This document shows positions 25,514 to 33,565 of a DNA stretch of 64,000 nucleotides, one piece after another (position 1 is the first letter of the stretch; each line of letters begins with the position of its first letter). The stretch is from positions 930,001 through 994,000 of the forward strand of contig NZ_JBBYXJ010000001.1 in assembly GCF_039655775.1 (NCBI RefSeq), read 5' to 3'. Under the pieces are notes generated by a model. That model saw nothing but the letters and a program-made list of their open reading frames with translations. It was not told the origin of the DNA and did no database searches. This DNA is from Iodidimonas sp. SYSU 1G8. GTDB taxonomy: Bacteria > Pseudomonadota > Alphaproteobacteria > SMXS01. The translations under genes and the position numbers were made by a program.

Positions 25514-25900
25514 AATCTTCCTCCCCTAAAATAAGTTAGCGGACCATAGCACCTCACGGTTCATAGAACCGCATGTTCCGCTGCTTTCTTGAAAGTATTT
25601 TCCGCATTCAGATCACGAGCGAGAACGATCCTGCCGGCGATGGCCGAAAAGTCTTTAACGGCATCCCAACGAGCTATCGTCGAATAATGGTGAGCATATT
25701 AGCAAAGGAAGGCATTGCGGTGACGCTGCGCTTTAATCATTCCGTCAATGGCGCCCTCGATCGCCATGTGCAAGCGCCTAATCAGAGGAGTTTAGCGCAG
25801 TATCGCCGGAACACACGCTGGATGACGTGATGCGGCAGGTCAGGAATGAAGATGCGGCGAGGCGGGCCATTCCCCACTATCGCCGGATCAGCGTTGGCCG
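25514..25900. other. 387-bp degenerate region
   Basis: No intact gene is supported. The minus strand holds a 69-codon frame broken by one TAA (25561-25767). The plus strand has about 38 codons of protein-like sequence ending in YRRISVGR (to about 25904), opened only by a preceding stop. Base composition is clearly lower in GC than the rest of the window. Confidence 0.5.
25561..25767 (-). pseudogene. Short ORF interrupted by an in-frame TAA
   Basis: Reading from an ATG at 25767, the frame gives 22 sensible residues (MAIEGAIDGMIKAQRHRNAF...), then TAA at 25701-25699, then 45 more residues with good protein character (TIARWDAVKDFSAIAGRIVL...) before a stop at 25563-25561. The composition on both sides of the stop is alike, suggesting a nonsense mutation in a small gene. 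The family is unknown. It may also be chance. Confidence 0.3.
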
Positions 25901-26254
25901 CTAATTGAATGCACTGGCACCGTAACCACGCGACTTGGAGGAAGCGAGTAACGCGCGGCAGGCGTGTGCTATCGGCTCGCGCCATTGATCTTCGGCCGAC
26001 AATAGTTCGGACCGCTTCTGTTCGCGGACCTGGGGAGCCCACCGTTCGACGTCTTCACCCAGAAAGTGGCATTTCTCGGCGGCATCCGCAGCTTCGTAAA
26101 AGGCCAATAGCGGGCCCTGGGCGCCGCCAGTTCGTTCCCAACATGGAAGCCAGGCAATGTCCAAACTTCCCATTCTCGACGCGGCTTCAAGAGGCGAAAG
26201 ACGATCTGCCAGATATTCCAGCGCAATTGTGACAGCTACCTCAGCGCGGTCCAT
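25901..26254 (-). CDS. Hypothetical protein, 117 aa
   Basis: The family is not recognised. The predicted protein is acidic and helical with many Trp and Cys residues, and has no signal peptide or membrane helix. AAGG lies seven bases before the ATG at 26254, and the residue composition is protein-like (for example EVAVTIALEYLADRLSPLEA). It stands alone in the lower-GC islet next to tRNA-Met, so it may be an accessory gene of a mobile element or a small immunity-type protein; neither is shown. Confidence 0.5.
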   Translation of the reverse strand: MDRAEVAVTIALEYLADRLSPLEAASRMGSLDIAWLPCWERTGGAQGPLLAFYEAADAAEKCHFLGEDVERWAPQVREQKRSELLSAEDQWREPIAHACRALLASSKSRGYGASAFN

Positions 26255-26352
26255 AAAAAAACCTTATCTACTTTGGGGGCAACGTCCCAACTGTTCTGTA
26301 CACAATCATGAGACACGGAACGGCAGTTTTCCACCCGTAACGGCCATAGGCC

Positions 26353-26396
26353 TTAGTGCCAAAGGAACCGCCGATTAGTGCCAAAGCAATCGCCGC
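26353..26396 (+). repeat. Tandem 22-bp direct repeat (two copies)
   Basis: TTAGTGCCAAAG begins both copies (26353 and 26375), and the 22-bp units match in 19 positions. Repeated motifs containing TTAGTGCCA (or its complement) occur near the ends of some IS21-family elements, so this may be an IS remnant. No transposase is present. Confidence 0.45.
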
Positions 26397-26476
26397 GCTA
26401 CAATAAGCGAGCTAGGTTGTTACCGATGTCTCCGGGACCAACGGTATCCAGGTCTTCAGTCTAAACAAGGGGATTT

Positions 26477-26553
26477 TGGTAGCGGAGGAGGGACTCGAAC
26501 CCCCGACACGCGGATTATGATTCCGCTGCTCTAACCAGCTGAGCTACTCCGCC
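26477..26553 (-). tRNA. tRNA-Met (CAT), elongator type
   Basis: A 77-base cloverleaf with encoded CCA. The acceptor arm GGCGGAG pairs with CTCCGCT (terminal G-U), the D-arm has AGCTCAGCTGGTTAGAGC, the anticodon stem-loop is GCGGA-ATCATAA-TCCGC with anticodon CAT, and the T-arm contains GGTTCGAGTCC. The anticodon arm matches elongator tRNA-Met of alphaproteobacteria rather than the initiator, which would have three G-C pairs (GGG/CCC). Its 3' end faces the lower-GC islet. Confidence 0.93.
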
Positions 26554-26619
26554 CCGAAGGACTCGCCGTGAGGCGTCGAGGCGCGGATATAAGGCGGCGC
26601 CCTGCCCTCTGTCAAGCGA

Positions 26620-27309
26620 TCACGACCGGCCGGGCGACGTCTTCGTGGCGAACCAGATCACGTGGCGCGAGCCACTGCCGGACTTGCGGGCGCGCACGGT
26701 GACCTCGTCGACGGCGAAACCGGCGCGGCGCAGGCGCTGGGTGAACCGTGTGTCGGGGCCCGAGGACCACACCGACAGCACGCCGCCGGGGCGCAGGGCG
26801 CGGTGGGCGGCGGCGAGGCCGGTGTCATCATAGAGGCTGTCGTTGGATTTGCGGCTGAGCCCGGTGGGGCCGTTGTCCACGTCGAGCAGGATCGCGTCGT
26901 ACCGCGCCGCCTGCCCCCGGATCAGCCCGCCCACGTCGCCTTCATGGATGCGTACGCCCGGCGCGTCGAGGCAGTCGCCGAAGACGGGCGCCATCTCGGC
27001 CCGCGCCCAGGCGATCACCTCGGGCACCAGTTCGGCGACGGTGAGGATGGCGCCGGGCGGGACCACGGCGAGCGCCGCGCGCAGGGTGAAGCCCATGCCG
27101 AGGCCGCCGATCAGCAGATGCGGCGCGGCGCGACCCCCGAGGCGGGCGCAGGTCATGGTGGCCAGCGCCTCTTCCGAGCCGCCGAGCCGGCTGTTCATCA
27201 GCTCGACCGGGCCGGTCATGATGGAGAACTCGTCGCCCCGGCGCATCAGCCGGAGATCGGGGCCGCCGCCGGGCATGGCGGCGGAGGCCAGCTTGATCCA
27301 GGGAATCAC
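26620..27309 (-). CDS. Spermidine-synthase-like methyltransferase-fold protein
   Basis: A 229-residue Rossmann protein of the spermine/spermidine synthase superfamily. Landmarks are LLIGGLGMGFTLRAAL (SAM/dcSAM site), TVAELVPEVIAWAR, DAILLDVDNGPTGL and LRPGGVLSVWSS. It lacks the full polyamine-binding N-terminal domain of SpeE and is shorter (about 280-300 is usual), so an aminopropyl-transferase role is not assured. The GTG at 27309 is the only strong start. It lies between tRNA-Met and xth. Confidence 0.85.
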   Translation of the reverse strand: MIPWIKLASAAMPGGGPDLRLMRRGDEFSIMTGPVELMNSRLGGSEEALATMTCARLGGRAAPHLLIGGLGMGFTLRAALAVVPPGAILTVAELVPEVIAWARAEMAPVFGDCLDAPGVRIHEGDVGGLIRGQAARYDAILLDVDNGPTGLSRKSNDSLYDDTGLAAAHRALRPGGVLSVWSSGPDTRFTQRLRRAGFAVDEVTVRARKSGSGSRHVIWFATKTSPGRS

Positions 27310-27406
27310 GTCGCGGGGCTCCGGCGAATCGACAGAAGTGCGGCGGGACCATACACGCCTGCCCGCCGCCGGCCATGGAGAATCGGGCGGGTCCGCTAAC
27401 CTAAGC

Positions 27407-28183
27407 TCAGGCCTTGCGCAGGGTCAGCCAGGCCGGGGCGTGGTCGCTGGCCTTGTCGCGGCCGCGCACCGCGCGGTCGACGCCCGCCTTCGCCAGCCGG
27501 CCGGCGACGGAGGGGCTGAGCAGCAGATGGTCGATGCGCAGCCCGGCGTCGCGGCCGAACGCGTTCCGCCAGTAATCCCAGAAGGTGTAGATGATGGCGT
27601 CCGGATGGAGCGCCCTGATCGCGTCGGTCCAGCCCTGATCGAGCAGACGCTGGAACGCCGCCTTGGCCTCGGGCGCGAACAGGGCGTCGTCGCGCCAGCG
27701 CTCGGGCTTGTAGACGTCCTGGTCGGTGGGAATGATGTTGAAGTCGCCGGCCAGCACGGCGGGCACGCCCGCCTCGATCAGCCCGGCCGCATGGGCCAGC
27801 AGCCGCTCGGTCCAGGCCAGCTTGTAGTCGAATTTCGGCCCCGGGCGCGGGTTGCCGTTGGGCAGATAGAGGCCGCCGATCAGCACGCCGCCGACCGCCG
27901 CCTCGATATAGCGGGCCTGGGCGTCTTCCGGATCGCCGGGCAAGCCGCGCCGCGTCTCGACCGGGTCGGCGCCGCGCGCCAGGATGGCGACGCCGTTCCA
28001 GCGCGCCTGCCCCTGCCAGATGGCGCCGTATCCCGCGTCGCGAATCGCCGCTTCGGGAAACCGGTCGCCCGGCGCCTTCAGCTCTTGCAGGCAAACGGCG
28101 TCAGGTTTCGCCTCGGCCAGCCATTCGAGCAGGCGCGGCAGGCGGCCATTGATGCCGTTGACGTTGAAGGTCGCGATCTTCAT
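27407..28183 (-). CDS. xth: Exodeoxyribonuclease III
   Basis: A 258-residue AP endonuclease/3'-5' exonuclease of the ExoIII family, acting in base-excision repair. Conserved blocks are KIATFNVNGI at the N-terminus, LQELKAP (metal Glu), YLPNGNP, the catalytic VLAGDFNIIPT, FWDYWRNAFGRDAGLRIDHLLLSP, and the terminal SDHAPAWLTL with the general base His. GGAGAGGG precedes the ATG at 28183. The SLC13 permease gene ends 14 bp upstream, so they may share a transcript. Confidence 0.95.
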   Translation of the reverse strand: MKIATFNVNGINGRLPRLLEWLAEAKPDAVCLQELKAPGDRFPEAAIRDAGYGAIWQGQARWNGVAILARGADPVETRRGLPGDPEDAQARYIEAAVGGVLIGGLYLPNGNPRPGPKFDYKLAWTERLLAHAAGLIEAGVPAVLAGDFNIIPTDQDVYKPERWRDDALFAPEAKAAFQRLLDQGWTDAIRALHPDAIIYTFWDYWRNAFGRDAGLRIDHLLLSPSVAGRLAKAGVDRAVRGRDKASDHAPAWLTLRKA

Positions 28184-28197
28184 GGCCGCCCTCTCCG

Positions 28198-29976
28198 TCA
28201 GCCGACCGGCCAGAACCACATGATCAGCGGCACGCCGACCAGCACCACGAGCACAGAGAGCGGCGCGCCCAGCCTTGCATAGTCACTGAAGCGGTACCCG
28301 CCCGGTCCCATCACCAGCGTGTTGCACTGGTGGCCGATTGGCGTGAGGAAATCGCAGCCCGCGCCGACCGCCACCGCCATCAGGAACGCCTCGGGCCGGT
28401 ATCCCAGTTCCGTGCCGAAGGTGACGGCGATGGGCGCCATGACCAGCACGGTCGCCGCGTTGTTGAGGAACGGCGTCACCGCCATGGCCGCGACCAGGAT
28501 CAGCGCCACGGCGCCCCAGGGCGGCAAGACCGCCGCCGTCTGCGACAGCCACGCCGCCAGCAGGTCGGTGCCGCCGGTGGTGCGCAGGGCATCGCTGACC
28601 GGGATCAGCGCGCCGAGCATGATCAGGATGGGCCATTCGATATGGTCATAGGCCTCGCGGGCGGTGAGCGCGCCGGACAGGATCACCGCGACCGCCGCGC
28701 CAAAGAAGGCGACGGCGACGGGCACCAGTCCGGCGGCGGTCAGGCCCATGGCCACGGCGAGGATGCCGACGGGGATGAGACCGTGCCGGACGCTGCCGAG
28801 ACGCAGCGGCCGGACGGCGAGCGGCAGGCAACCGAGCTCGCGAAGAATCTCCGGCATGCTGTCCAGCGGTCCCTGCAGCACGACCACGTCGCCGGCCGAC
28901 AGGGCGATATCGCGCAGGCGTTCGGTGAAACGCTGGCCCGCGCGCGATATGGCCAGCAGGTTGATGCCGTGCCGATCGTGCAGCAGCATGCGGCCGGCGC
29001 CGCGGCCGACCAGCTGGGACTGCGCCGTCACCACCGCCTCGATCACGCCCAGCGATCCCGCCGCGCTCTCGGTGACGGTGGCGCGGTCCTGCCCTGTCAG
29101 GGTCAGCCCGCCGCGCGCGATCACCCGCTCCAGCGCCTCCGGATCGCCTTCCAGCATCAGGACGTCGCCTTCGCGCAAGACCGCGTCCGGCAGCGGCGTG
29201 GTGCGCTTGGTGTCGCCGCGCAAGAGGCCGGTGATCTTCACCTCGCCGCTCGCCAGTCCAACGAATTCGGACACGGTCATGTCGATGGCATCGGCATCCT
29301 CGTCGATGCGCGCCTCGGTCACGTAGCCCTTGATGTCGAGCGCTTCGGCCATGGTGGCCGCCGCCCGCCTTTCGGCCGGCAGCAGCTTGTAGAAGAGCCA
29401 GAGGAAGGTGATGCCAACCACGGAAAGCCCCAGCCCCACCGGCGCGTAGTCGAACATGCCGAAGGGCTGGCCGGTCATCTCCTCGCGCACCCGCGACACG
29501 ATGATGTTGGGCGAGGTGCCCACCAGGGTGATGAGGCCGCCGAGGAGCGAGCCGAACGCCATGGGCATGAGGAAGACCGAGGGCGAGGCCGAGGATTTCT
29601 TCGACATCTGGAAGGCGGCGGGCATGAGCATGGCGAGCGCGCCGATGTTCTTGACCAGGGACGACAGCAGGGTGACGCTGGTCACCAGCAGCAGGAGCTG
29701 CGAGCGCACCCGCGTCAGCCGGGTGCCGAGCCGCGCCAGCGCCGTCTCGATGATGCCGGACCGGGCGATGGCGCCGCTGACCACCAGCGCGTTGCCGACG
29801 ATGATGACGATGTCGTCGCTGAATCCGGAGAATGCCCGTTCGGCCGGCACCACGCCGACGATGATCGCCGCCAGCAGCGCCAGCGTGGCGGTGACGTCGT
29901 AGCGGAGCTTGCCCCAGATGAAGAGGAGCATCATTCCGCCGAGAATCGCGAAAGCAAGAACCTGAGGCTGCGTCAT
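28198..29976 (-). CDS. SLC13-family permease with two central TrkA-C (RCK_C) domains
   Basis: A 592-residue anion transporter. Hydrophobic membrane blocks at both ends (LAFAILGGMMLLFIWGKLRYDVT..., and LIPVGILAVAMGLTAAGLVPVAVAFFGAAVAV) flank a central soluble part of about 200 residues. That part holds two TrkA-C domains (around LREGDVLMLEGDPEALERV and SAGDVVVLQGPLDSMPEIL). The segment GTSPNIIVS is typical of SLC13/CitT proteins, which import sulfate or dicarboxylates with Na+. GGGGGA precedes the ATG at 29976. The frame extends to 30906 but only as a shadow of glk. Confidence 0.9.
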   Translation of the reverse strand: MTQPQVLAFAILGGMMLLFIWGKLRYDVTATLALLAAIIVGVVPAERAFSGFSDDIVIIVGNALVVSGAIARSGIIETALARLGTRLTRVRSQLLLLVTSVTLLSSLVKNIGALAMLMPAAFQMSKKSSASPSVFLMPMAFGSLLGGLITLVGTSPNIIVSRVREEMTGQPFGMFDYAPVGLGLSVVGITFLWLFYKLLPAERRAAATMAEALDIKGYVTEARIDEDADAIDMTVSEFVGLASGEVKITGLLRGDTKRTTPLPDAVLREGDVLMLEGDPEALERVIARGGLTLTGQDRATVTESAAGSLGVIEAVVTAQSQLVGRGAGRMLLHDRHGINLLAISRAGQRFTERLRDIALSAGDVVVLQGPLDSMPEILRELGCLPLAVRPLRLGSVRHGLIPVGILAVAMGLTAAGLVPVAVAFFGAAVAVILSGALTAREAYDHIEWPILIMLGALIPVSDALRTTGGTDLLAAWLSQTAAVLPPWGAVALILVAAMAVTPFLNNAATVLVMAPIAVTFGTELGYRPEAFLMAVAVGAGCDFLTPIGHQCNTLVMGPGGYRFSDYARLGAPLSVLVVLVGVPLIMWFWPVG

Positions 29977-30053
29977 GTGTCCCCCATGAAAGGCGACCGT
30001 TAACGCACGGGAAGGCCGTTGGTCCCCGGGCCCCGACGAAATATGGCGAGCGT

Positions 30054-31043
30054 CTAGGGGGTCGGGTCGAGATGTCCGCCGGCCCAGCGCGCGGCGCCCA
30101 GCAAGCCCACGTCCGGATCGGTCGAGACCCGGACCGGGACGGTCTCCAGCAGGGCCTGCATCCTGCCCTTGGCGTTCAGCGCGGCGATGAACTCCGGCCG
30201 GCGCAGCAGCGGCAGCAGCGCGCCCGCGACGCCGCCGGCGATGCAGACGCCGCCGGTCGCCAGATAGCGCAGCGCGGCGTTGCCGCATTCCCGCGCCAGG
30301 GCGGCGGCGAAGAGATCCAGCGCCTCGACGGCCAAGGGGTCGCCGCCGTTCAGACCCAGCTCGGCGATCATCGCCGGCCATCGCACGGGCGGGACATCGG
30401 CCAGCGCGGGCGGCAGCGCGTGCACACCGGTCTCGGCGAGAAACCGGGCGATATTGGTCAGCCCGAGGCCGCTGATGACATGCTCGCTGCTGACATGTCC
30501 ATGCCGCGCCGCGAGGAACCAGCGCAGCGCCACTTCCGTCTCCGTCGCCGCCGCGAAATCCGCATGGCCCGCCTCGGACGGCACTACATGATGGCGCCCG
30601 CCGTCGAACAGCAGCCCCGCCTCGCCCAGTCCGGTCCCCGGCGCGACCACCGCCATGCTGCCCGCCGCCCATGGCCGGGTGCCCTGCTGGAGGACGGCGA
30701 AACCGTTGTCGGGCAGGCACAGCACGCCGAGCGCGATGGCCGCGAGATCGTTGATCAGCGACGTCCGAGGCGTCCCGAGCACACCGGCCAGAGTACGGGC
30801 ATCCAGAATCCAATCCAAATTGGTCAGGCGGCAGACGCCATCCTCCACCGGGCCGGCGACGCCAAAGCAGGCCGCGCGGATTGGCGCGCCGCGTAGCCCG
30901 TCGCAACCGGCCAGCAACAGCTCCATGGACGGATAGTCGGCATTGAGCAGGGTCTGTTTCCAGCGGAGCACCGGCGGGCCGCCAGAGATTTCAACCAGGC
31001 CAAGCCGGGTTCTCGTGCCGCCGATATCACCAGCGAGGATCAT
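30054..31043 (-). CDS. glk: Glucokinase (Glk family)
   Basis: A 329-residue ATP-dependent hexokinase-fold enzyme that phosphorylates glucose to glucose 6-phosphate. Motifs are the phosphate-1 site LAGDIGGTRTRLGLV, sugar-binding SLINDLAAIA with catalytic Asp, APGTGLGEAGL (phosphate 2), PSEAGHADFAA, and the adenosine loop GGVCIAGGVAGALLP. It is the Glk (not ROK) type. The ATG at 31043 has GGGAGAG upstream; a GTG at 31064 would extend it by seven residues. The neighbouring GH15 gene is divergent and could supply glucose. Confidence 0.93.
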   Translation of the reverse strand: MILAGDIGGTRTRLGLVEISGGPPVLRWKQTLLNADYPSMELLLAGCDGLRGAPIRAACFGVAGPVEDGVCRLTNLDWILDARTLAGVLGTPRTSLINDLAAIALGVLCLPDNGFAVLQQGTRPWAAGSMAVVAPGTGLGEAGLLFDGGRHHVVPSEAGHADFAAATETEVALRWFLAARHGHVSSEHVISGLGLTNIARFLAETGVHALPPALADVPPVRWPAMIAELGLNGGDPLAVEALDLFAAALARECGNAALRYLATGGVCIAGGVAGALLPLLRRPEFIAALNAKGRMQALLETVPVRVSTDPDVGLLGAARWAGGHLDPTP

Positions 31044-31241
31044 GCCGTTCACGGACTCTCCCACCCCATATGCGCCGCAGGCTGCTTGCCCGGCGAACGC
31101 CCTGATTCCGGTTCCTGTTCCGCATCGGGCGACATGGAACCTCGCGTTCTGGCAAGATGTTTACCAAATACCGACGCAGAAGTCCGTCCGCCTGTCCGGG
31201 CATGACGCGGCATTTCCCAACACGTCAAGGAGCCATCGCCC

Positions 31242-33023
31242 ATGCGCAGTCTGGAAGTGGCAATGATCGGCAACTGCAACATCGCCGCGCTGATCGACGA
31301 GAAGGCCAGTATCGTCTGGGGGTGCTTCCCCCGGCTGGACGGCGATCCGCTGTTCTGCGCCCTGCTGAAAAGCGACGAGGACGGCACCGGTTCCTTCGAT
31401 ATCGGCCTGCATGACTTCAGCCATGCCGAACAGAGCTACCGGCGCAACACGGCCATCGTCGAGACCACGCTGCATGCACATGACGGCAGCGCCGTCAGGG
31501 TCACCGATTTCGCCCCGCGCTTCAAACGGGCCGGCCGCACCTTCAGGCCGATGATGCTGGTGCGGCGGGTCGAGCCGGTCGCCGGGCGGCCGCGGATCAC
31601 GGTTCGGGCGCGGCCGCTCTGCGCGCACGGCGCGGCGCGGCCGGAGACGACCTATGGCAGCAACCATATCCGCTTCATCACGCCGTCGGTGACCCTGCGT
31701 CTGACCACCGACATGCCCATCGCCTATCTGATGGAGGAGCGGACCTTCAATCTCGACCGCACGACAACCATGATCCTGGGGCCGGACGAAAGCCTGCAGA
31801 CCGGCATCCACGACACCGGCCGCGATTTCTTCGAACACACGGAAGAATACTGGTTCGAATGGTGCCGCTATCTGTCGCTGCCTTTCGAATGGCAGGACGC
31901 GGTGATCCGCGCCGCCATCACCCTCAAGCTGTCCAACTACGAGGAAACCGGCGCCATCGTGGCCGCCATCACCACCTCGATTCCCGAGGCGCCCAATACG
32001 GTACGAAACTGGGATTACCGGTATTGCTGGATGAGGGATTCCTACTTCGTGGTCCATGCGCTGAACCGCCTGGGCGTGACCCGTACCATGGAAGGCTATC
32101 TGCGGTTCCTGATCAACGTGGCGACGCTGGAGGACGTGGACGACCTGCAGCCGCTGTTCGGCATCACCCAGGAACGGCGGCTGGACGAGAGCATCGTCGA
32201 GAGCCTGGACGGCTATCGCGGCATGGGTCCCGTGCGCATCGGCAATCAGGCCTATGACCAGGTCCAGAACGACAGCTATGGCCACATCGTGCTCGCGGCG
32301 ACACAGAGCTTCTTCGACAGCCGGCTCCGTCAGCCGGGCGGCCAGGACCTGTTCGAGCAGCTGGAGGCGCTGGGCGAAAAGGCCGTGCGCAAATGGGACA
32401 AGCCGGATGCGGGGTTGTGGGAGTTCCGCTCGCGCGCGGCGGTCCACACCCATTCGGCGGTGTCCTGCTGGGCCGCGTGCGATCGGCTCGCCAGGATCGC
32501 CCGGCGACTGTCGCTCTCCGAGCGCGCCGCGTACTGGCAGGAGCATGCCCGGACGATACGCGACGGCATCCTCGCCCGCGCCTGGAACGAGGAACTGGGC
32601 ATCATCACGGCCTCGTTCGGCGGCAGCGAACTGGACGCCAGCCTGCTCTTGCTCGCCGAGGTGGGCTTCCTCGCCTATGACGATCCGCGGTATGTCGCGA
32701 CGTTCCACCGCATCGAGGCGGACCTGCGCTCGGGCCGCCACCTCTACCGGTACATCGCCGAGGATGATTTCGGCGCGCCGGAGACCGCCTTCAACATCTG
32801 CTCGTTCTGGTACATCGACGCGCTGGCCGGGATGGGCCGGCGCGAGGAAGCGCGGGAGATCTTCGAGGAGATGCTGCGCTCGCGCACCCGTCTCGGCCTG
32901 CTGTCGGAAGACATCGACACCCGCACCGGCGAATTGTGGGGCAACTTCCCGCAGACCTATTCCATGGTCGGCCTGATCAACTCGGCCATGCTGCTCAGCC
33001 AAAAGTGGGAGGACGCATTCTGA
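31242..33023 (+). CDS. Glycoside hydrolase family 15 protein (glucoamylase/trehalase-like)
   Basis: A 593-residue GH15 enzyme with an N-terminal beta-sandwich (about 1-215) and a C-terminal (alpha/alpha)6 barrel. The barrel shows VRNWDYRYCWMRDSYF, LQPLFGITQERRL, the KPDAGLWEFR segment with a candidate catalytic Glu near 393, and the C-terminal LLSEDID...GNFPQTYSMVGLIN with a second acidic site. There is no signal peptide, so it acts in the cytoplasm on maltooligosaccharides or trehalose. AAGGAG precedes the ATG. GH15 genes often sit with otsA; here the neighbour is glk, divergent by 198 bp. Confidence 0.92.
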   Translation: MRSLEVAMIGNCNIAALIDEKASIVWGCFPRLDGDPLFCALLKSDEDGTGSFDIGLHDFSHAEQSYRRNTAIVETTLHAHDGSAVRVTDFAPRFKRAGRTFRPMMLVRRVEPVAGRPRITVRARPLCAHGAARPETTYGSNHIRFITPSVTLRLTTDMPIAYLMEERTFNLDRTTTMILGPDESLQTGIHDTGRDFFEHTEEYWFEWCRYLSLPFEWQDAVIRAAITLKLSNYEETGAIVAAITTSIPEAPNTVRNWDYRYCWMRDSYFVVHALNRLGVTRTMEGYLRFLINVATLEDVDDLQPLFGITQERRLDESIVESLDGYRGMGPVRIGNQAYDQVQNDSYGHIVLAATQSFFDSRLRQPGGQDLFEQLEALGEKAVRKWDKPDAGLWEFRSRAAVHTHSAVSCWAACDRLARIARRLSLSERAAYWQEHARTIRDGILARAWNEELGIITASFGGSELDASLLLLAEVGFLAYDDPRYVATFHRIEADLRSGRHLYRYIAEDDFGAPETAFNICSFWYIDALAGMGRREEAREIFEEMLRSRTRLGLLSEDIDTRTGELWGNFPQTYSMVGLINSAMLLSQKWEDAF

Positions 33024-33142
33024 AGCGACTATTGCCGGGCCGGAACGGAACCGGTGCATCGGCGTGTCGTTAGCGGGCTGCTGAGAGGACGCGAGAAGGT
33101 TCGCCGCTCAGCGGATCGCAACAACCGAAAGCGAATTTTCAG

Positions 33143-33511
33143 ATGAAAATGCCAGCAGCCATTATCGCCGTCTCCATCGCCCTTGGCGCCACCGCCGCCT
33201 ATGCCGACAGCCCGGCCCAGTCCGCGGACAAGCGACAGGAAGAAATTCAGCGCGAGTTGCTGAAAGATGGCCAGAAGGCCCGCGAAAAGTCGCTGAAGAA
33301 CGAGCAGGAACTGGAGCGGGAAGCGACGAAGGACGCTCAGAAGGTCGAGCGCAAGATCGTCGATCCGGTCACCAATGATGACGCGGTGAAGGAAGTCCAG
33401 GAAGACGAGCGCGAGGCGCAGAAAGCCGTGCAGAAGTCCGAGCGCAAGGCGCTGGAGAACGCCGACGAAGCGCAGCGCGAGCGCCTTAAGGATGCCCAGA
33501 AGGCCGACTGA
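33143..33511 (+). CDS. Small exported, highly charged coiled-coil protein
   Basis: A 122-residue protein with a clear signal peptide (MKMPAAIIAVSIALGATAAYA, cleavage before DSPAQ). The mature part is almost all Glu, Lys, Asp, Arg, Gln and Ala in long helical heptads, with repeating phrases such as REKSLKNEQELEREATKDAQK. It resembles charged periplasmic stress or chaperone-like proteins of low complexity; no family is recognised. It is a single-gene unit closed by a strong terminator. Function is unknown. Confidence 0.8.
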   Translation: MKMPAAIIAVSIALGATAAYADSPAQSADKRQEEIQRELLKDGQKAREKSLKNEQELEREATKDAQKVERKIVDPVTNDDAVKEVQEDEREAQKAVQKSERKALENADEAQRERLKDAQKAD

Positions 33512-33531
33512 TCGCGGCCGCAGGAACAGGA

Positions 33532-33561
33532 CGGCGCGGAATTCCGGTTCCGCGCCGTTTT
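33532..33561 (+). terminator. Intrinsic terminator
   Basis: A perfect 10-bp stem CGGCGCGGAA / TTCCGCGCCG around loop TTCCGG, followed directly by TTTTCGT. It ends transcription of the small charged protein gene and lies between it and the convergent mnmA stop at 33566. Confidence 0.9.
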
Positions 33562-33565
33562 CGTG

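Noticed and set aside
25573-25830. 85-codon plus-strand ORF in the islet
   Set aside because: There is no ribosome site, the composition is mixed and it overlaps the more protein-like minus-strand frame; not enough support for a gene.
26353-26396. Minimal CRISPR array
   Set aside because: Only two adjacent 22-bp copies with no spacer between them; there are no cas genes.
29977-30906. N-terminal extension of the SLC13 permease frame
   Set aside because: It runs antisense-frame through glk and its composition is Arg/Gly-rich; a GGGGGA site and membrane-type N-terminus fix the start at 29976.
31161-33059. 632-codon minus-strand ORF opposite the GH15 gene
   Set aside because: Shadow of the GH15 coding sequence, with no recognisable domains.
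33143-33511. LEA-type or KE-repeat eukaryotic-like protein
   Set aside because: Composition alone suggests it, but there is no conserved LEA motif; I list it only as a charged coiled-coil protein.
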